A stretch of 64,000 nucleotides of DNA from Micrasema longulum (GCA_022494885.1 JAGVSM010001449.1:1-64000); one strand, 5' to 3'; counted from the first letter of the stretch, positions 43,340-53,455 are shown. Notes: generated from the sequence alone by a model not told the origin. Numbers and translations: made by a program.

Positions 43340-44145
43340 TTATGTAATTGTGAATATAGTAGAAATAAGCATTTTCCTGTTTATATTTTAAAATTTTAAA
43401 ATGGTTTTATATTAAAATTTTAAAAAATATGTGAATAATACAATAATTTATTTCACTGCATGTATTTCACTTATGCTTTTGGCAAACTAAAAAAAATGAA
43501 TAAAATACGCGAATGAGTAAAATATGTGTACGTGAAAACATGAATAAATTATTGTACGATCATAAACACTTCCAACTTTTTATTCTCGTGACGCCATAAT
43601 ATACAAGTGGTATTGGGGTCGTTTAGTCCCCCGTTCGGATCATGTGTAATTTTTGGATGCTTAGTGAGGGAAAGATTAATAAAATATATTATAACCGAGC
43701 AACGCATCTTTTCCTTTTTCGATACCCTTAATCCGACTCTTTCCTAAATTAAGTGGCAGAATAGAACCGTGGCAATTGCTAACAAATTACTGGTTGCGCC
43801 GATTAGACGATAACATGTTAAATTACGTTATTTTTTATCTTAATTATAATTTTAATTCAATTAATATTTTGGTTTGTTCCGCGGTGCCCGAACGGGAGGT
43901 GTGGCGTAACGAATAATGTGCCCTAAATAATGAGATCGTAAAGAAGGTTTTCCGATAAAAGAAGCATACTCGTAGGCAGACGTAATACGCTGACAGGGAA
44001 TATGAAAAGGAATTAAAAATAAATTAAAATATAGTAAGAATTTTAAATTGGTGAAATCGTTAGAGCGTTTAGATACCAAACACGAGGTCCCGTGGCGGAA
44101 AACATTTATAAAAGTATATATGAGCAGAATATTTATTTTATTTTA
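43340..44145. other. No firm feature
   Basis: AT-rich with a GC-richer block at 43590-43650. The minus frame at 43861-44079 matches nothing. Confidence 0.35.
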
Positions 44146-44149
44146 TTTG

Positions 44150-44265
44150 TTCTTTTACAATTTATGCATTTTACATTAAGTTCAATGTTCCTTCACTTGG
44201 TGTCCCGTGCTAAGGGAGACATTTTATATCATTTTGAAACATGCCTTATTAAACATAATTAAGTC
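44150..44265 (-). repeat. LINE 3' UTR-like repeat, inverted relative to 15065-15180
   Basis: The complement has AATAAGGCATGTTTCAAAAT and TTAGCACGGGACACCAAGTG. Sequence from 44265 to 44556 is AT-rich without features. Confidence 0.45.
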
Positions 44266-44556
44266 ATTATCTCAAATACATATAAAACACCTTTTTAACA
44301 TATTCATACATTTTTTACTGGGTTTAAAAACATGTTTTTTACTATGTCTTAATATGTATTCTCTTCTCACTTATATTTTACTTTTAAAAACGTTATTGCT
44401 AATTTTTTTACTTCACTTTTTATTTTGTTTTTAAAACAGTTTTTACAATGTTTTTTCGAACTATGTATTTCACTTTGTTTTCCACCATATCTAATAGCTT
44501 TATTTATTTTTCTATGTAGTGATTACTGTTTCTTATATATTTATATAAATATATAT

Positions 44557-44959
44557 ATGAGGGTACTACTTGCGAACCCGGCAAAATCCATCTTTCTTTA
44601 AGCAAATCACAAAAAACTGATACAAACTTCACTCCAACTTTTTTTCAAACTTGAATTTTTAATTATAATCAGTAAATATTTTATACGTAAGCAGTGATGA
44701 CATAAGCATGAATATGTCAAAAAACAGTAGCGAAATGATACATTTAATTTTATACATTACCAACTTTGCAATACTCAAGTAGAGGTTGCCATGTTTGCAT
44801 CAAAGCCGATAATTTAAAAGTCAAGTCTTACAAATTAAGCCGTATTTTTAACTGACAACGTTAAAATTGTTTTAAAAAATATTATTCTAAATTAGTTTCA
44901 ATTAAAATCTCACATTTTTAAATTTTGGATTTTGCCGGGTTTGCAAGTAGTACCGTCAT
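44557..44959. mobile_element. MITE with ~34-bp terminal inverted repeats
   Basis: The left end ATGAGGGTACTACTTGCGAA and the right end (complement ATGACGGTACTACTTGCAAA) continue as CCCGGCAAAATCCA in both. Length is 403 bp, non-coding. Flanking ATAT on both sides may be the target duplication, though the left flank is an AT repeat. Confidence 0.85.
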
Positions 44960-44989
44960 ATATTTTGACTGGCTTAGAACGGAGTAAAT

Positions 44990-45020
44990 AACCCTAGTTA
45001 GATAGTCAAAGCAACTTTGT
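44990..45020 (+). repeat. CCCTAGTTAGAYAGTCAAAG motif
   Basis: CCCTAGTTAGATAGTCAAAG then CAACT recurs at 63206-63235, next to GTGACCCGACAGACGTTGTC. It is a probable shared TE end. Confidence 0.4.
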
Positions 45021-45079
45021 ATAAATATATTATTTTATGTAAATAATAGGATAATAAATAAATGCATAAAATGAAAACA

Positions 45080-45150
45080 TCGAATTCCCTTCTCGAAATT
45101 CTTTCCCTCTCCGTTGCAACAAACAAAAACAAATTTAAAGATATAATAAA
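45080..45150 (+). repeat. Unit S fragment
   Basis: TTCTCGAAATTCTTTCCCTC and TCCGTTGCAACAAA correspond to the middle of the unit. Confidence 0.45.
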
Positions 45151-45229
45151 TAATATAAACATATTTTTCTACCTACATATTTGGCCTGATAAACTCATCA
45201 ATCCGTAGCATCCCACCTTCATTATCCAT

Positions 45230-45640
45230 TTCTGAGTAGTGATTTTAAAGTAACAGCATTTACTAATTGTCCTTATGGACAATAGAAGTAGGTTGTACTA
45301 TTTAATGGAGACGTAGACCAATCCTCTTTGACCGAAAGTTGTGTTCATTTTCGATTGCTTTTGTAGCACCAGGGTGGAATGTCTAGTTACTCTAGTAATT
45401 GCGTTTGGTATCATAGAAAGTATTATATAATTTTTGTATGCATAAATAAGTAAAACTTTGCCATTAATTTGTATTATAGTTTTAATATTAAGTTTTTCAT
45501 ATTTGTCGAGGGAGTTCGTTGTGACAAGGGACATTCAGGATGATTTTTATTAATTGTGCAATAATAAGTTGTTTGAGTTAAGTTTCATTTGCACATCCCC
45601 ATCCAATTAAACCATTATTCAAAACTGATTAAATAACATA
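45230..45640 (-). mobile_element. Jockey-like LINE C-terminal fragment
   Basis: The minus strand reads NNGLIGWGCANET near 45600, then an IKIIL block. After a frameshift it reads VTRHSTLVLQKQSKMNTTFG followed by QRGLVYVS near 45310-45385. This resembles the 'TRNK..L..PK.....FGQRS..Y' segment of jockey-like ORF2. Confidence 0.6.
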
Positions 45641-45654
45641 ATATTAAAAAAAAA

Positions 45655-45815
45655 TAGTGAATATTACACAGTGTACAATGATTACCCTCAACCCGAGATG
45701 CCATTTCTTCACACCTGCAAGGCCGTCGATGATGATCTTTCGTCTTTAGTAGAACTAAGGGATGCGGGATTGACATGGAGGAGGTGAAAGTGCTGGCTAG
45801 CGATAGGGTAGTGGC
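45655..45815 (+). mobile_element. Unit S trace followed by GHVLRMP-type LINE remnant
   Basis: GTGAATATTACACAGTGTAC is the unit S core. 45690-45815 (CAAGGCCGTCGATGATGATC ... GTGCTGGCTAGCGATAGGGT) matches 39175-39280. Confidence 0.55.
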
Positions 45816-45819
45816 TTAC

Positions 45820-46125
45820 ATTACAATGGAAAGTAAACAAAGTTATTTTCAATTGTTTCATAAAAAAATAGTCCCTCCATCGAAAGAAATATTGAAAATG
45901 AAGTGTGTTTGACTGTTTGTGATTTCTTCACGTCGCAATGGAGCGACGAGAAGTAAAATAAACTGCTTTTTCACTAGAAAAAAAATAGCAACCTAGCATT
46001 TCGTCATCGTTTCAAATGGATAAGAATGTGATCCAATAGACGTAGAAAACAACAAAATACATTAAACTACTCCTATTGCGAAGTCTCTGTAGATCTGGGC
46101 GCTCAAGGCCTAAAGTCAATGAAAA
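45820..46125. other. No recognisable feature
   Basis: TTACATTACAATGGAAAGTA at 45828 faintly recalls the 16477 MITE end. Otherwise nothing. Confidence 0.3.
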
Positions 46126-46129
46126 TATT

Positions 46130-46372
46130 AAGCTCCACATTACAACGCCAATATGTCTCACTGGTGATTTCAATGTCGATCCCAACCATTTGAGAAATGA
46201 TTAGCTGGTTCCATATATGCAACAAGAATACGATCTACAACTTGAGCAAACCTCTCCGACTACACTTAAAATCACCACAATCGACTTAACGTTCGTACGT
46301 CAACTTAGTCCGACGATTATGCCCCACGTTTCATATTTCAGTTACCATCGACAAATTCTTCATTTTTACTAA
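46130..46372 (+). pseudogene. AP-endonuclease-like fragment of a transposon ORF
   Basis: One frame reads TTPICLTGDFNVDPNHLRND, a TAG, LVPYMQQEYDLQLEQTSPTT, TIDLTFVRQLS and HVSYFSYHRQIL. GDFN-x-D and the late S-Y-H-R block are typical of exonuclease/endonuclease/phosphatase domains. Such domains occur in non-LTR elements and in Helentron-type rolling-circle elements; the 'CIDLTF...YFSYHRP' wording favours the latter, from memory. Apart from one stop it is open for about 80 codons. Confidence 0.5.
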
Positions 46373-46374
46373 TG

Positions 46375-47190
46375 ATATCGAGGAATACACGTTATGTATA
46401 ACGTAATTTTCTTTCTTTCGTTTCAACATTTTTTATGGCAAACAAAACAAAAGAATCTCCTAATCATAAGAGTAACGTACATAATTTCGCATCCATGAAA
46501 TAAAGATCCGACGTGAGGATCGAGAATACTCCTAGTATTTTCTCTCGATTTTTTTTACCCGAGAAATTGAACACGAAACAAATATATTAAATATATGACC
46601 CGTGACCTGTGACCATTGATATGTGGACGGCGTTATGCAAAAAAATTTTAAGCCACACCAACTTCGAACTGAAATAATTAATGATTAACATCACGCGCGT
46701 TTTTCAAAAATATGATTATTTATTCAGCCTTGTTGTTAAATATAAAACATAAAAATAAATAAAAACAAAAAGGTGATTTCAAAAAAATATATATAAGTGG
46801 GTCAACATATTTTCTAACACACTTTGAAATAATTTTGTACCTTTGTAATAACAATAATGCCAAAATATTAAAAATATTTTTACATGCCAAAAAAAATATG
46901 TAAATCAACAATTTTTATCATTTTTTAAACGTAAAATTATCAATAGTACGTATATTTTATTCTATTGGTAAATTTTAAGTCAAAAAAGATATTGAAATAA
47001 AAGCAAGATGTTATTAACCAGACGTTCAAGATACCTTGGGGTTTACTTCCAATATGAATCCCCAATTATAAAAAGTTAGAGGCCCTTTTTAATAAACAAA
47101 ACTTGTGGGCAATTTTGGCAACGGTCTTATGCGGGATAAACACATTTTTGCTATATTGTTATCATGTTAGCCTCATATTGACCCTAATTG
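46375..47190. other. No recognisable feature
   Basis: AT-rich apart from a short stretch at 46590-46640. Confidence 0.4.
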
Positions 47191-47199
47191 GCAACAATG

Positions 47200-47390
47200 A
47201 TTGGGTTGTGGTCCTGTGGCTAGTGTCTCGGACTCACGGACCAAAGGTATGTGGTTCGAATCCCACTCTACCCCAATTTGATTCCATTTTCTAATAGTGA
47301 GTTATTTACAACTCATTGAAAATGGCCCTCAAAATTAAATATCTGGGTAAATCATAAGAACGCAAATATTTCTTTAAAAAAAAAAAACAA
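47200..47390 (+). mobile_element. SINE-B, full-length reference copy
   Basis: Head ATTGGGTTGTGGTCCTGTGG, box B GGTTCGAATCC (47253-47263), body CCCCAATTTGATTCCATTTT and GGCCCTCAAAATTAAAT, and about 14 A residues at 47376-47387. It is the best preserved SINE-B here, about 190 bp. Confidence 0.9.
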
Positions 47391-47404
47391 AACTTTTTCA
47401 TAGA

Positions 47405-47515
47405 AAATAAAAGACGAGTGATACTTTAATCCACAAATTTTGAATATCCAGTGACCGGTTTCATCACTTTCGCGACATCCTCGAGACTGATAACTTTACT
47501 AAGAAATTCAATGTA
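47405..47515 (-). mobile_element. PLE terminal repeat with hammerhead-like fold
   Basis: The complement of 47448-47490 reads CTCGAGGATGTCGCGAAAGT and then GATGAAACCGGTCACTGG. It has the same layout as 20802-20844, with a GAAA tetraloop on stem II and palindromic ACCGGT. The first box is again not CTGATGA. Confidence 0.55.
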
Positions 47516-47592
47516 TCAATACAAAACAGAGGTAAGGATAGAGAATTCAAAATTGTATGAGAGTAAATTAAATCAAATTATTTTTGTCTTAA

Positions 47593-47664
47593 GGATCCGT
47601 GGTGTAGTGGTCAAGACGCTTGACTCACTCGCGGAAGGTTCCGGGTTCGATTCCCGGTGAGAAC
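47593..47664 (+). repeat. tRNA-like SINE head
   Basis: Box A GTGGTGTAGTGGTCAAG and a perfect box B GGTTCGATTCC (47644-47654) inside a CCGGG/CCCGG stem. The 5' GGATCCG cannot pair with the 3' end, so it is not a functional tRNA. It sits 55 bp before an RTE-like LINE 3' end. Confidence 0.75.
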
Positions 47665-47719
47665 ACAAAAATTCAAAGTGATTTTTATCAAGACCGAGAA
47701 AGACATGTTACGATCAAGT

Positions 47720-47960
47720 CCATCAAATAATTGAAGATGGACATGTCAAAAGTAGGAATAATCGGCGTGCATGCATGAGAAGATGTATGAATGTAGAGGA
47801 AGCGAGGTCTGTATGCCAAGATAGGGTGATATGGCGTTCTATCCTCTCTGCCTACCCCTTCGGGGAAATGACGTGATGGTTTGTGTTTGGTTTGTTCGTT
47901 TGTTTGTTTGTTTGTTTGTTTGTTTGTTTGTTTGTTTGTTTGTTTGTTTGTTTGTTGTTT
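47720..47960 (+). mobile_element. RTE-like LINE 3' end with (GTTT)n tail
   Basis: GACATGTCAAAAGTAGGAAT, GTGCATGCATGAGAAGATGT and GATATGGCGTTCTATCCTCT match the family. About 14-15 GTTT units follow at 47898-47956. Only the last ~160 bp of coding/UTR sequence remain. Confidence 0.8.
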
Positions 47961-47961
47961 T

Positions 47962-48660
47962 CCATGATTTTTATGCAACAAAATAATAAAACAAATATAT
48001 AAAATAATGGATTTTTTAAAAATTACAACAAAAAATAGCATAATATTAAAAAAGAAAAAAAAATAAAGAAAGGTAAATTAAAGTAAACCGCAGTTTAAAA
48101 AAAAAGATTATGATCCTTTTTTGATATGATTAGATGATTCTAACACTAATGTTTTTTTCGATTTTGTGGCTTGACACATTTTTGTATAAAACCATCCATG
48201 TATCCAATGTTGTTGTATTGCATTGAAGAATATTCCTAAGTATTGACATGCAGATATTACATGTCATTGTAATAGTATTTGTGTTTGTATTCAGATGTTT
48301 CTTTGAGATAACAGTCCCGCTGATTGGCTGCCCGATCGCTTCCGAGAATGGAAAATACGAGATCGGGTATCTCCGTGATTACTAGATAGCCATGCATCTC
48401 TGCGACTCCTCTGTGCCATGATATAAAGAAGCCCATTTTAATTACATTCCGAATATAAAATCAATAATTCGTCATGAACCTAAAAAATAAATTTAAAAAA
48501 GCAATCAGTTTCGCTTTTCTACTGTATTTAAGTATTATTAGTAATATGATATTAAAAAAAAACACAAAATAATGTAAATATTTATTTACCAATATTTTCA
48601 CGTAGTATCGCTCTAGATGATCTTAATACTTGTAAGTGAACAACAGACTTGTTCTGTCAT
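47962..48660. other. No recognisable feature
   Basis: A GC-richer single-copy-looking block lies at 48310-48440. No ORF or repeat. Confidence 0.35.
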
Positions 48661-48671
48661 TTCTTTTTTTA

Positions 48672-49115
48672 ATAAAAATAAAAATTAGCGTTCCTATAAT
48701 TTACCCGGCCTCGTGGTGTGATGGTCAGCGCGTTAGCCTACTATGCGAGAGGTCTCAGGTTATATTTCCGACATGTTTGATATAAAATATTTATTTGAAA
48801 GAGTGTTTTCACGCCCAGAATTATTCATAGTCCCTGCACTGGTACCTGAAGCGTAAGACTGATCATCTTACATTCATGTGACAAGATACGCTGTGATTGG
48901 TGTACCAAACCAGTGCCATATGCACCATTAGGTGCGGAAAGGGAATGATGATAATGATAATTTACCCAAATATTACTATTTTGTTGACCATTTTCAACAA
49001 GTAATAAATTAATAGAAACACTTAGACATGGAAATCGAGTTGGGGTGGAGTGGGTTTGAACCTAGGTCTGATCCGTAAGTCCACATCTACGAGACTACGA
49101 GACTAAAACCCTATT
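48672..49115 (-). mobile_element. SINE-B interrupted by SINE-A
   Basis: The SINE-B tail is at 48672-48706 and its body and head at 48957-49115 (complement head GGGTTTTAGTCTCGTAGTC). The interruption is bounded by an 11-bp duplication, ATAATTTACCC. Confidence 0.85.
48707..48956 (+). mobile_element. SINE-A, full-length, with 11-bp target duplication
   Basis: Head GGCCTCGTGGTGTGATGGTC, a mutated box B (GGTTATATTTC), the complete body, and the end GTGCCATATGCACCATTAGG with tail GATGATAAT. The ATAATTTACCC copies at 48696-48706 and 48957-48967 fix the ends. Length is 250 bp. Confidence 0.92.
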
Positions 49116-49119
49116 CATT

Positions 49120-49380
49120 TCTTCATATATCCATCTCATTTTTACGCAATTAAAATCATATTTTGCTCTCCTTTCCTCTCCTACGATACAAATGAATTTA
49201 CGAAACGAATAAGTTTGATATTAAGGCCACAGATCTTCATGATTGTGGAACAAAGACGCAAGTGATTTTCTTCAACTCTTCATGAGAGTGGTTTTTTTAT
49301 TTCTTTTTTATTTCGTCAATTTTTTTAAACACCTTATGTCACAACTCGATAAGTAAAAAAATATATCATTTGACAATTGG
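49120..49380. other. No recognisable feature
   Basis: AT-rich spacer. Confidence 0.4.
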
Positions 49381-49384
49381 GTTA

Positions 49385-49560
49385 GTTATCATCATCATCA
49401 TTCCATGTTCGCTCCCTAGTTGTAACACACGGTGTCCACGAATATCCTCAAAGCATCTCTGTCGGCTGCTAGCTCCTGTGCATCCTCCTAAGTCAGGTTC
49501 GCGTCCCATTGCCAAAGAACAGTCAGCAGTGGACTTCCAGGACGTCAGAACCTGATGAGG
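49385..49560 (-). mobile_element. GHVLRMP-type LINE, 3' end
   Basis: The complement has GACGTCCTGGAAGTCCACTG, GAGGATGCACAGGAGCTAGC and GGAGCGAACATGGAATGATG, as in 14800-14965. Confidence 0.6.
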
Positions 49561-49569
49561 ATAAAGGTA

Positions 49570-49700
49570 AAACTCAAATATTCAAAATGTGACATTTCAA
49601 ACGTGATTTTAATGTAAATAAAGAACGTCTCTGACTTTAGTGGGTAGATCGTTCCATAATTGAGCAGCTACTACTGTGAAAGAGGAGCCTAAAAAATAGA
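49570..49700 (-). mobile_element. L2/CR1-like LINE C-terminus
   Basis: The minus strand reads GSSFTVVAAQLWNDLPTKVR, the 'FSVAAP.LWNSLP..IR' box of L2/CR1 ORF2 C-termini, then a degraded KSRLKCHIF-like end. Confidence 0.6.
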
Positions 49701-49704
49701 GCGA

Positions 49705-50015
49705 TGAATGGGTATTTAGTAGTTTTTTTAAATTTGTTTATTTGTTCATTAATTCAAAATTACATTCATTTACATATTCATGAACTTGGAAGGGTTTAAG
49801 CTTTATTGTTCCCGTGTTGAGCCATAATAATTAAAAATAAAAAATACATAGCAACATTAATTCAATTATAACAACACGTGACAAAAAAACATAGCATAAA
49901 AAATACAATTCCAGATAAGATAACGTAAAAAAAAATCAGATAGAAATATTGAAATATAAAAAACGTACTAAATAAAAAGATGTCGTTAAATAAATCGAGA
50001 TATGTTGATAATATA
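49705..50015. other. No recognisable feature
   Basis: AT-rich spacer. Confidence 0.4.
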
Positions 50016-50021
50016 TGCACT

Positions 50022-50313
50022 AAATACAAATTTAAATTAAAAATTAAAAATTTAAATTGAAACTTAACTTTAATTAATTATAATTTATTGAAAGAGTTCT
50101 CTTTTTACTGGAACTAAGAGATAGCCATGCTGTGATTGAGGCTGGAAGTGCTCTTTTAGATTAACATGTATGCTCCAAATACAAATTTAAATTAAAAATT
50201 AAATTGAAAGTTAATTTTAATTATTTATAATTTATTGGAAGAGTTCTCTCGTTATTAAAATTAAGAGATAGCCATGCTGTGATAGAGGCTGGAAGAGCTC
50301 TCTCAGATTAACA
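50022..50313. repeat. Tandem duplication, period 155 bp
   Basis: Two units begin AAATACAAATTTAAATTAAA (50022 and 50177) and end near GAGCTCTCTCAGATTAACA. The GCCATGCTGTGATTGAGGCT block is conserved in both. Confidence 0.85.
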
Positions 50314-50337
50314 GGCGAAATAGGATTTTATCATGTC

Positions 50338-50517
50338 AAAAAAAAATGTTGCATGGAGGTAAGATTATCAGTCTTACGCTTCAGGTACCAGTCCAGGGAC
50401 CATGAAATATTCTAGTGTAAAAACACCCTTAGTAAATATTTCATGTCAACCATGGCGGGAATCGAATCCGAGACCTCTTGCATGGTAGAAAAACGCGCTG
50501 ACCTTTACACCACGAGG
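50338..50517 (-). mobile_element. SINE-A copy
   Basis: The complement begins TCGCCTCGTGGTGTAAAGGT. Box B is GGATTCGATTCC, and the body runs to AACATTTTTTTTTGACATG. The very 3' end is missing. Confidence 0.8.
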
Positions 50518-50529
50518 CGAACAATTTAT

Positions 50530-51070
50530 GATTTAATTTAATTTAATTTAATTTTGTTTATTCAGAAAAACAACAGCAATACAAAAAAATATACACAACA
50601 TTATAAAAAAAACAAAAAACAAAGCCAAATCAGTTTTCCACAGAAATACAATTTTAAAAATCCAGTTCAGTTAGATACAATTCATAGAAGTGCATGTGTG
50701 CGAGTTTTTTTTTGTGTGAGGATGAGTGTGTAAAAAAGTGGAGTATGGTTTTGGTAGGTATGTGTGTGATTGTATATGGGTGTGAGTGTAGGTTTAGGGA
50801 CCTATGTCCCTTACTATTAAGTGTGTGTTTGATATGAGTGAATAGAAACAATTTAAATGTTTAATGTAAAAATATTTTTTTTTTTATAACGAAACATATT
50901 TTTTTTCAAATAATTTTTTTTTAATTTTGGTTTTAAAAGTGAGTTTACTGCAGTTAAATATGTCTATGTTATTGAAAAATAAATTATAATTACGCGTCAT
51001 GCGAATCAGAGGAGAGTTCTGTGCATAGTTGGTGCGAACTGTAAGTACATGGAAAAGATACATCATTTAA
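50530..51070 (-). mobile_element. Jockey-like LINE 3' end with UTR
   Basis: The minus strand encodes MMYLFHVLTVRTNYAQNSPL followed by IRMTRNYN, then DIFNCSKLTFKTKIKKKLFE and a stop at 50884. The UTR has CA-rich CTCACACCCATATAC and ends CTGAATAAACAAAATTAAAT with a (TTAAA)n tail. It is close to the layout of 8047-8640. Confidence 0.75.
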
Positions 51071-51074
51071 ATCC

Positions 51075-51400
51075 AATATGGCCACTATAATAATAAATGC
51101 TGTACTATTTTGACAGTAAATTATTATTTGATTAAATACCTTGGTAATATAACATTGATATTTCAGTAAGATAAAATCATTACCGAAATTCCAAAAGTAA
51201 TAAGTTATTATTTAAGCAATCATCAGTTTGACTCCATTGTTAGGATGCATGAACTGAATATCAGCGGACTTGCTATTTTGCCGAAAATCAACTGTTTCCT
51301 TTGAAATTAGGTGAATTTCTTGAATCGCGCGTCATTTGTTTAAAAATTCCATTCAAAATATATGTTTTTAAATACCATCATACCCCTCCGCACTCGATGC
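51075..51400. other. No recognisable feature
   Basis: AT-rich spacer. Confidence 0.4.
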
Positions 51401-51404
51401 TACA

Positions 51405-51515
51405 TGAAGGTAACATGATCAGTCTTAAGCTTTAGGAGCCAAGACAGAAAGAGTGAAAAATGCCGTGTAAATCCCCCTTACGACAAACACTTCATGCCGA
51501 CTCTATCAGGGGTCG
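51405..51515 (-). mobile_element. SINE-A, partial
   Basis: TACATGAAGGTAACATGATC and TTAGGAGCCAAGACAG follow the SINE-A body in complement. The head is lost. Confidence 0.5.
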
Positions 51516-51517
51516 TA

Positions 51518-51665
51518 TTCTAATGAAAAGTTATTTTCCAACACTTAGCTTCAATTTTATTTACAAAGTAAAATTAAGTTTTCGGTTTGAAAAATAGAAT
51601 TTGCTCGAAGTGGTATTTGGAAAACCATTTTCTAATTTATATAACTCCATTAAGAGGAAATTTAG
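51518..51665 (+). repeat. Diverged relative of the 16477 MITE
   Basis: CTTCAATTTTATTTACAAAG and TAAAATTAAGTTTTCGGTTT are shared with 16510-16555. The ends are eroded. Confidence 0.4.
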
Positions 51666-53330
51666 CCAGTCTGCAAACATTTGAACATACTCAAAACTTT
51701 GTTGAATAAACTAACTGTAAAAGAAGAAGTACAAAAATACGAAAATTGTTTTCAGGCGTTGCCTAGTAGGTGAATCAGTTTAACTAGATGAATCTCACCC
51801 ACATGATAAAGGTTTCAGCTCTTTTACTTCACAAAAGTCAAAAGATGAAAGAGTTGAGGATATATGGATGTTTTAACATAGGCAGAATTGTAAATGTTAC
51901 ACAGTGTAATTTGGTAATGTATCCAAAATAAAACAAGTTTATTGGATTATAATTCTACTTTATTTATTATAAAATATACAAAGGGTATATTGTGACGTGT
52001 TTCGTCTTGTTAGAACATTTTCAAACAAACTAACGTTTGTAGTTTGTTTCAAACAAACTAAGTAAACCATTTTGTTTGAAAATGTCCTAACAAGACGAAA
52101 CGCGTCACAATATACCCCTTGTATATTTTATAAAAAATAAAGTAGAATTATAATCCAATAAACTTGATGGAATACGTAATTTGTTAATCTAAATGACTCC
52201 CGAGGGGGGTGAAATCCAGTCTTTTGTCTACAAACATTTGAACAAACTCAAATATTGTAATTAAACCAACTGGTCCAAGAAGAAGTTTAAAAATTGGAAA
52301 ATTGTTTTCAGGCGTTGCCTAGTATGTGAAATAATTCAGTTAGATGAATCTCTTCACAACAATAAAGATTTCGGCTCTTTAACTTCGCTAAAATCAACAG
52401 ATGGAAGAATTGAAGAAATATGGATGTTCAAACATAGGCAATTGAATCCAGTTCTTGTCTTCAAATATTTTGACAAACTTAAAACACTGTTGATAAATCC
52501 ACCTGATCCAAGATGGAGTAAAAAAATCTAATCAGGCGTTGCCTAGTATGATATATCAGATTATTCCCACCCGCATCAATAAAGGTTTTAAATCTTCAAC
52601 TTCACAAACATCAACGTATTTAAGAATTCAAGGAATATAGCAGTTTAAATACGGGTAGTATGGTGAATGTTACACATTGTGTAAAGTGGAACTGAAACCA
52701 GCCAATGACAGGTCATAAGCCCTGTAATTGCCTAGACTTCCATATTCCTTTATTTGAGGTATTCTTTATCCCTGTTATAATTAGTTAATTAAGAGTAATC
52801 TTTTTTCTTTTTTGAAATTACATTTTATATCAGCCCTACCACTTAAACCAGCCATTGACAGGTCATAAGGCCTGTAGATGGCAATACTTCTGTATTACCT
52901 TCTCTTAAATATTATTCATCTCTGTTGTAATATGTTAATATAAACAGCTCCCTAGGGAGTTGAATCCAGTCCTTGTCTACAAAAATTTGGACAAACTCAA
53001 AATATTGTTGATAAATTACCTGGTCCTTGAAGAAGTATAGAAATTGAAAAAATAATATTTTCAGGCGTTGCCTAGTATGTAGGTGAAATAATTCAATTAG
53101 ATGAATCTCACCCGCATAAATAAAGGTTTCAGTTCTTAAACTTCACAAACATCAACAGATGAAAGAATTGAAGGAATATAGATGTTCAAATATAGACAGA
53201 ATGGTGAATGTTACACAGTGTGTAAAGTGGCCACTTAAACCAGCGATTGACAGGTCATAAGCCCTGTAGATGCCTATACTTTTATATTACCTTCTCTTTT
53301 TATATAACATTTGATAATGATTTCACGTTG
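51640..53330 (+). repeat. Unit S tandem array (at least 3-4 units)
   Basis: The unit start CAGGCGTTGCCTAGTA appears at about 51755, 52311, 52536 and 53063, and each is followed by ATGAATCTCACCCGCATAA-like sequence. The most complete period is 527 bp (52536 to 53063). Cores TTACACANTGTGTAA lie at 52670-52684 and 53211-53225. A PLE foldback interrupts the first unit at 51934-52166. Units differ by indels and substitutions, so this is not a recent satellite. Confidence 0.8.
51934..52166. mobile_element. PLE terminal repeat foldback, 233 bp
   Basis: Two arms of about 96 bp (51934-52029 and 52071-52166) are inverted copies. Each contains the phrase AATGTCCTAACAAGACGAAA followed by C and, on the right arm, CGCGTC. 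The GAAACGCGTC end is the type seen at hammerhead cleavage sites, but the CTGATGA box is absent. Confidence 0.75.
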
Positions 53331-53334
53331 AGTG

Positions 53335-53455
53335 AATTACGAGTATGAAAATTAAATATTTTAAAATACATTCTTACGTAGGTACACAGAAACTGTAAAA
53401 ATTCACAAGTCCCTTCTATATTTGAATATCCCGGGCTAAGTTAGAACAATGGTAC
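53335..53455. other. Spacer
   Basis: AT-rich, no feature. Confidence 0.4.

Noticed and set aside
44207..44434. 75-codon plus frame resembling a membrane protein
   Set aside because: Leu/Phe-rich translation of T-rich sequence overlapping a LINE UTR-like repeat in the opposite strand.
47593..47664. Functional tRNA gene
   Set aside because: The T-arm is perfect, but the 5' GGATCCG has no complementary 3' end and no clear anticodon stem forms.
47688..48041. 117-codon minus frame with TNKQTNKQ repeats
   Set aside because: It is a translation of the (GTTT)n tail of a LINE in the opposite strand.
51640..53330. CRISPR array or young satellite
   Set aside because: Units are about 500 bp, diverged and also dispersed and inverted elsewhere; there are no short regular repeats with spacers.
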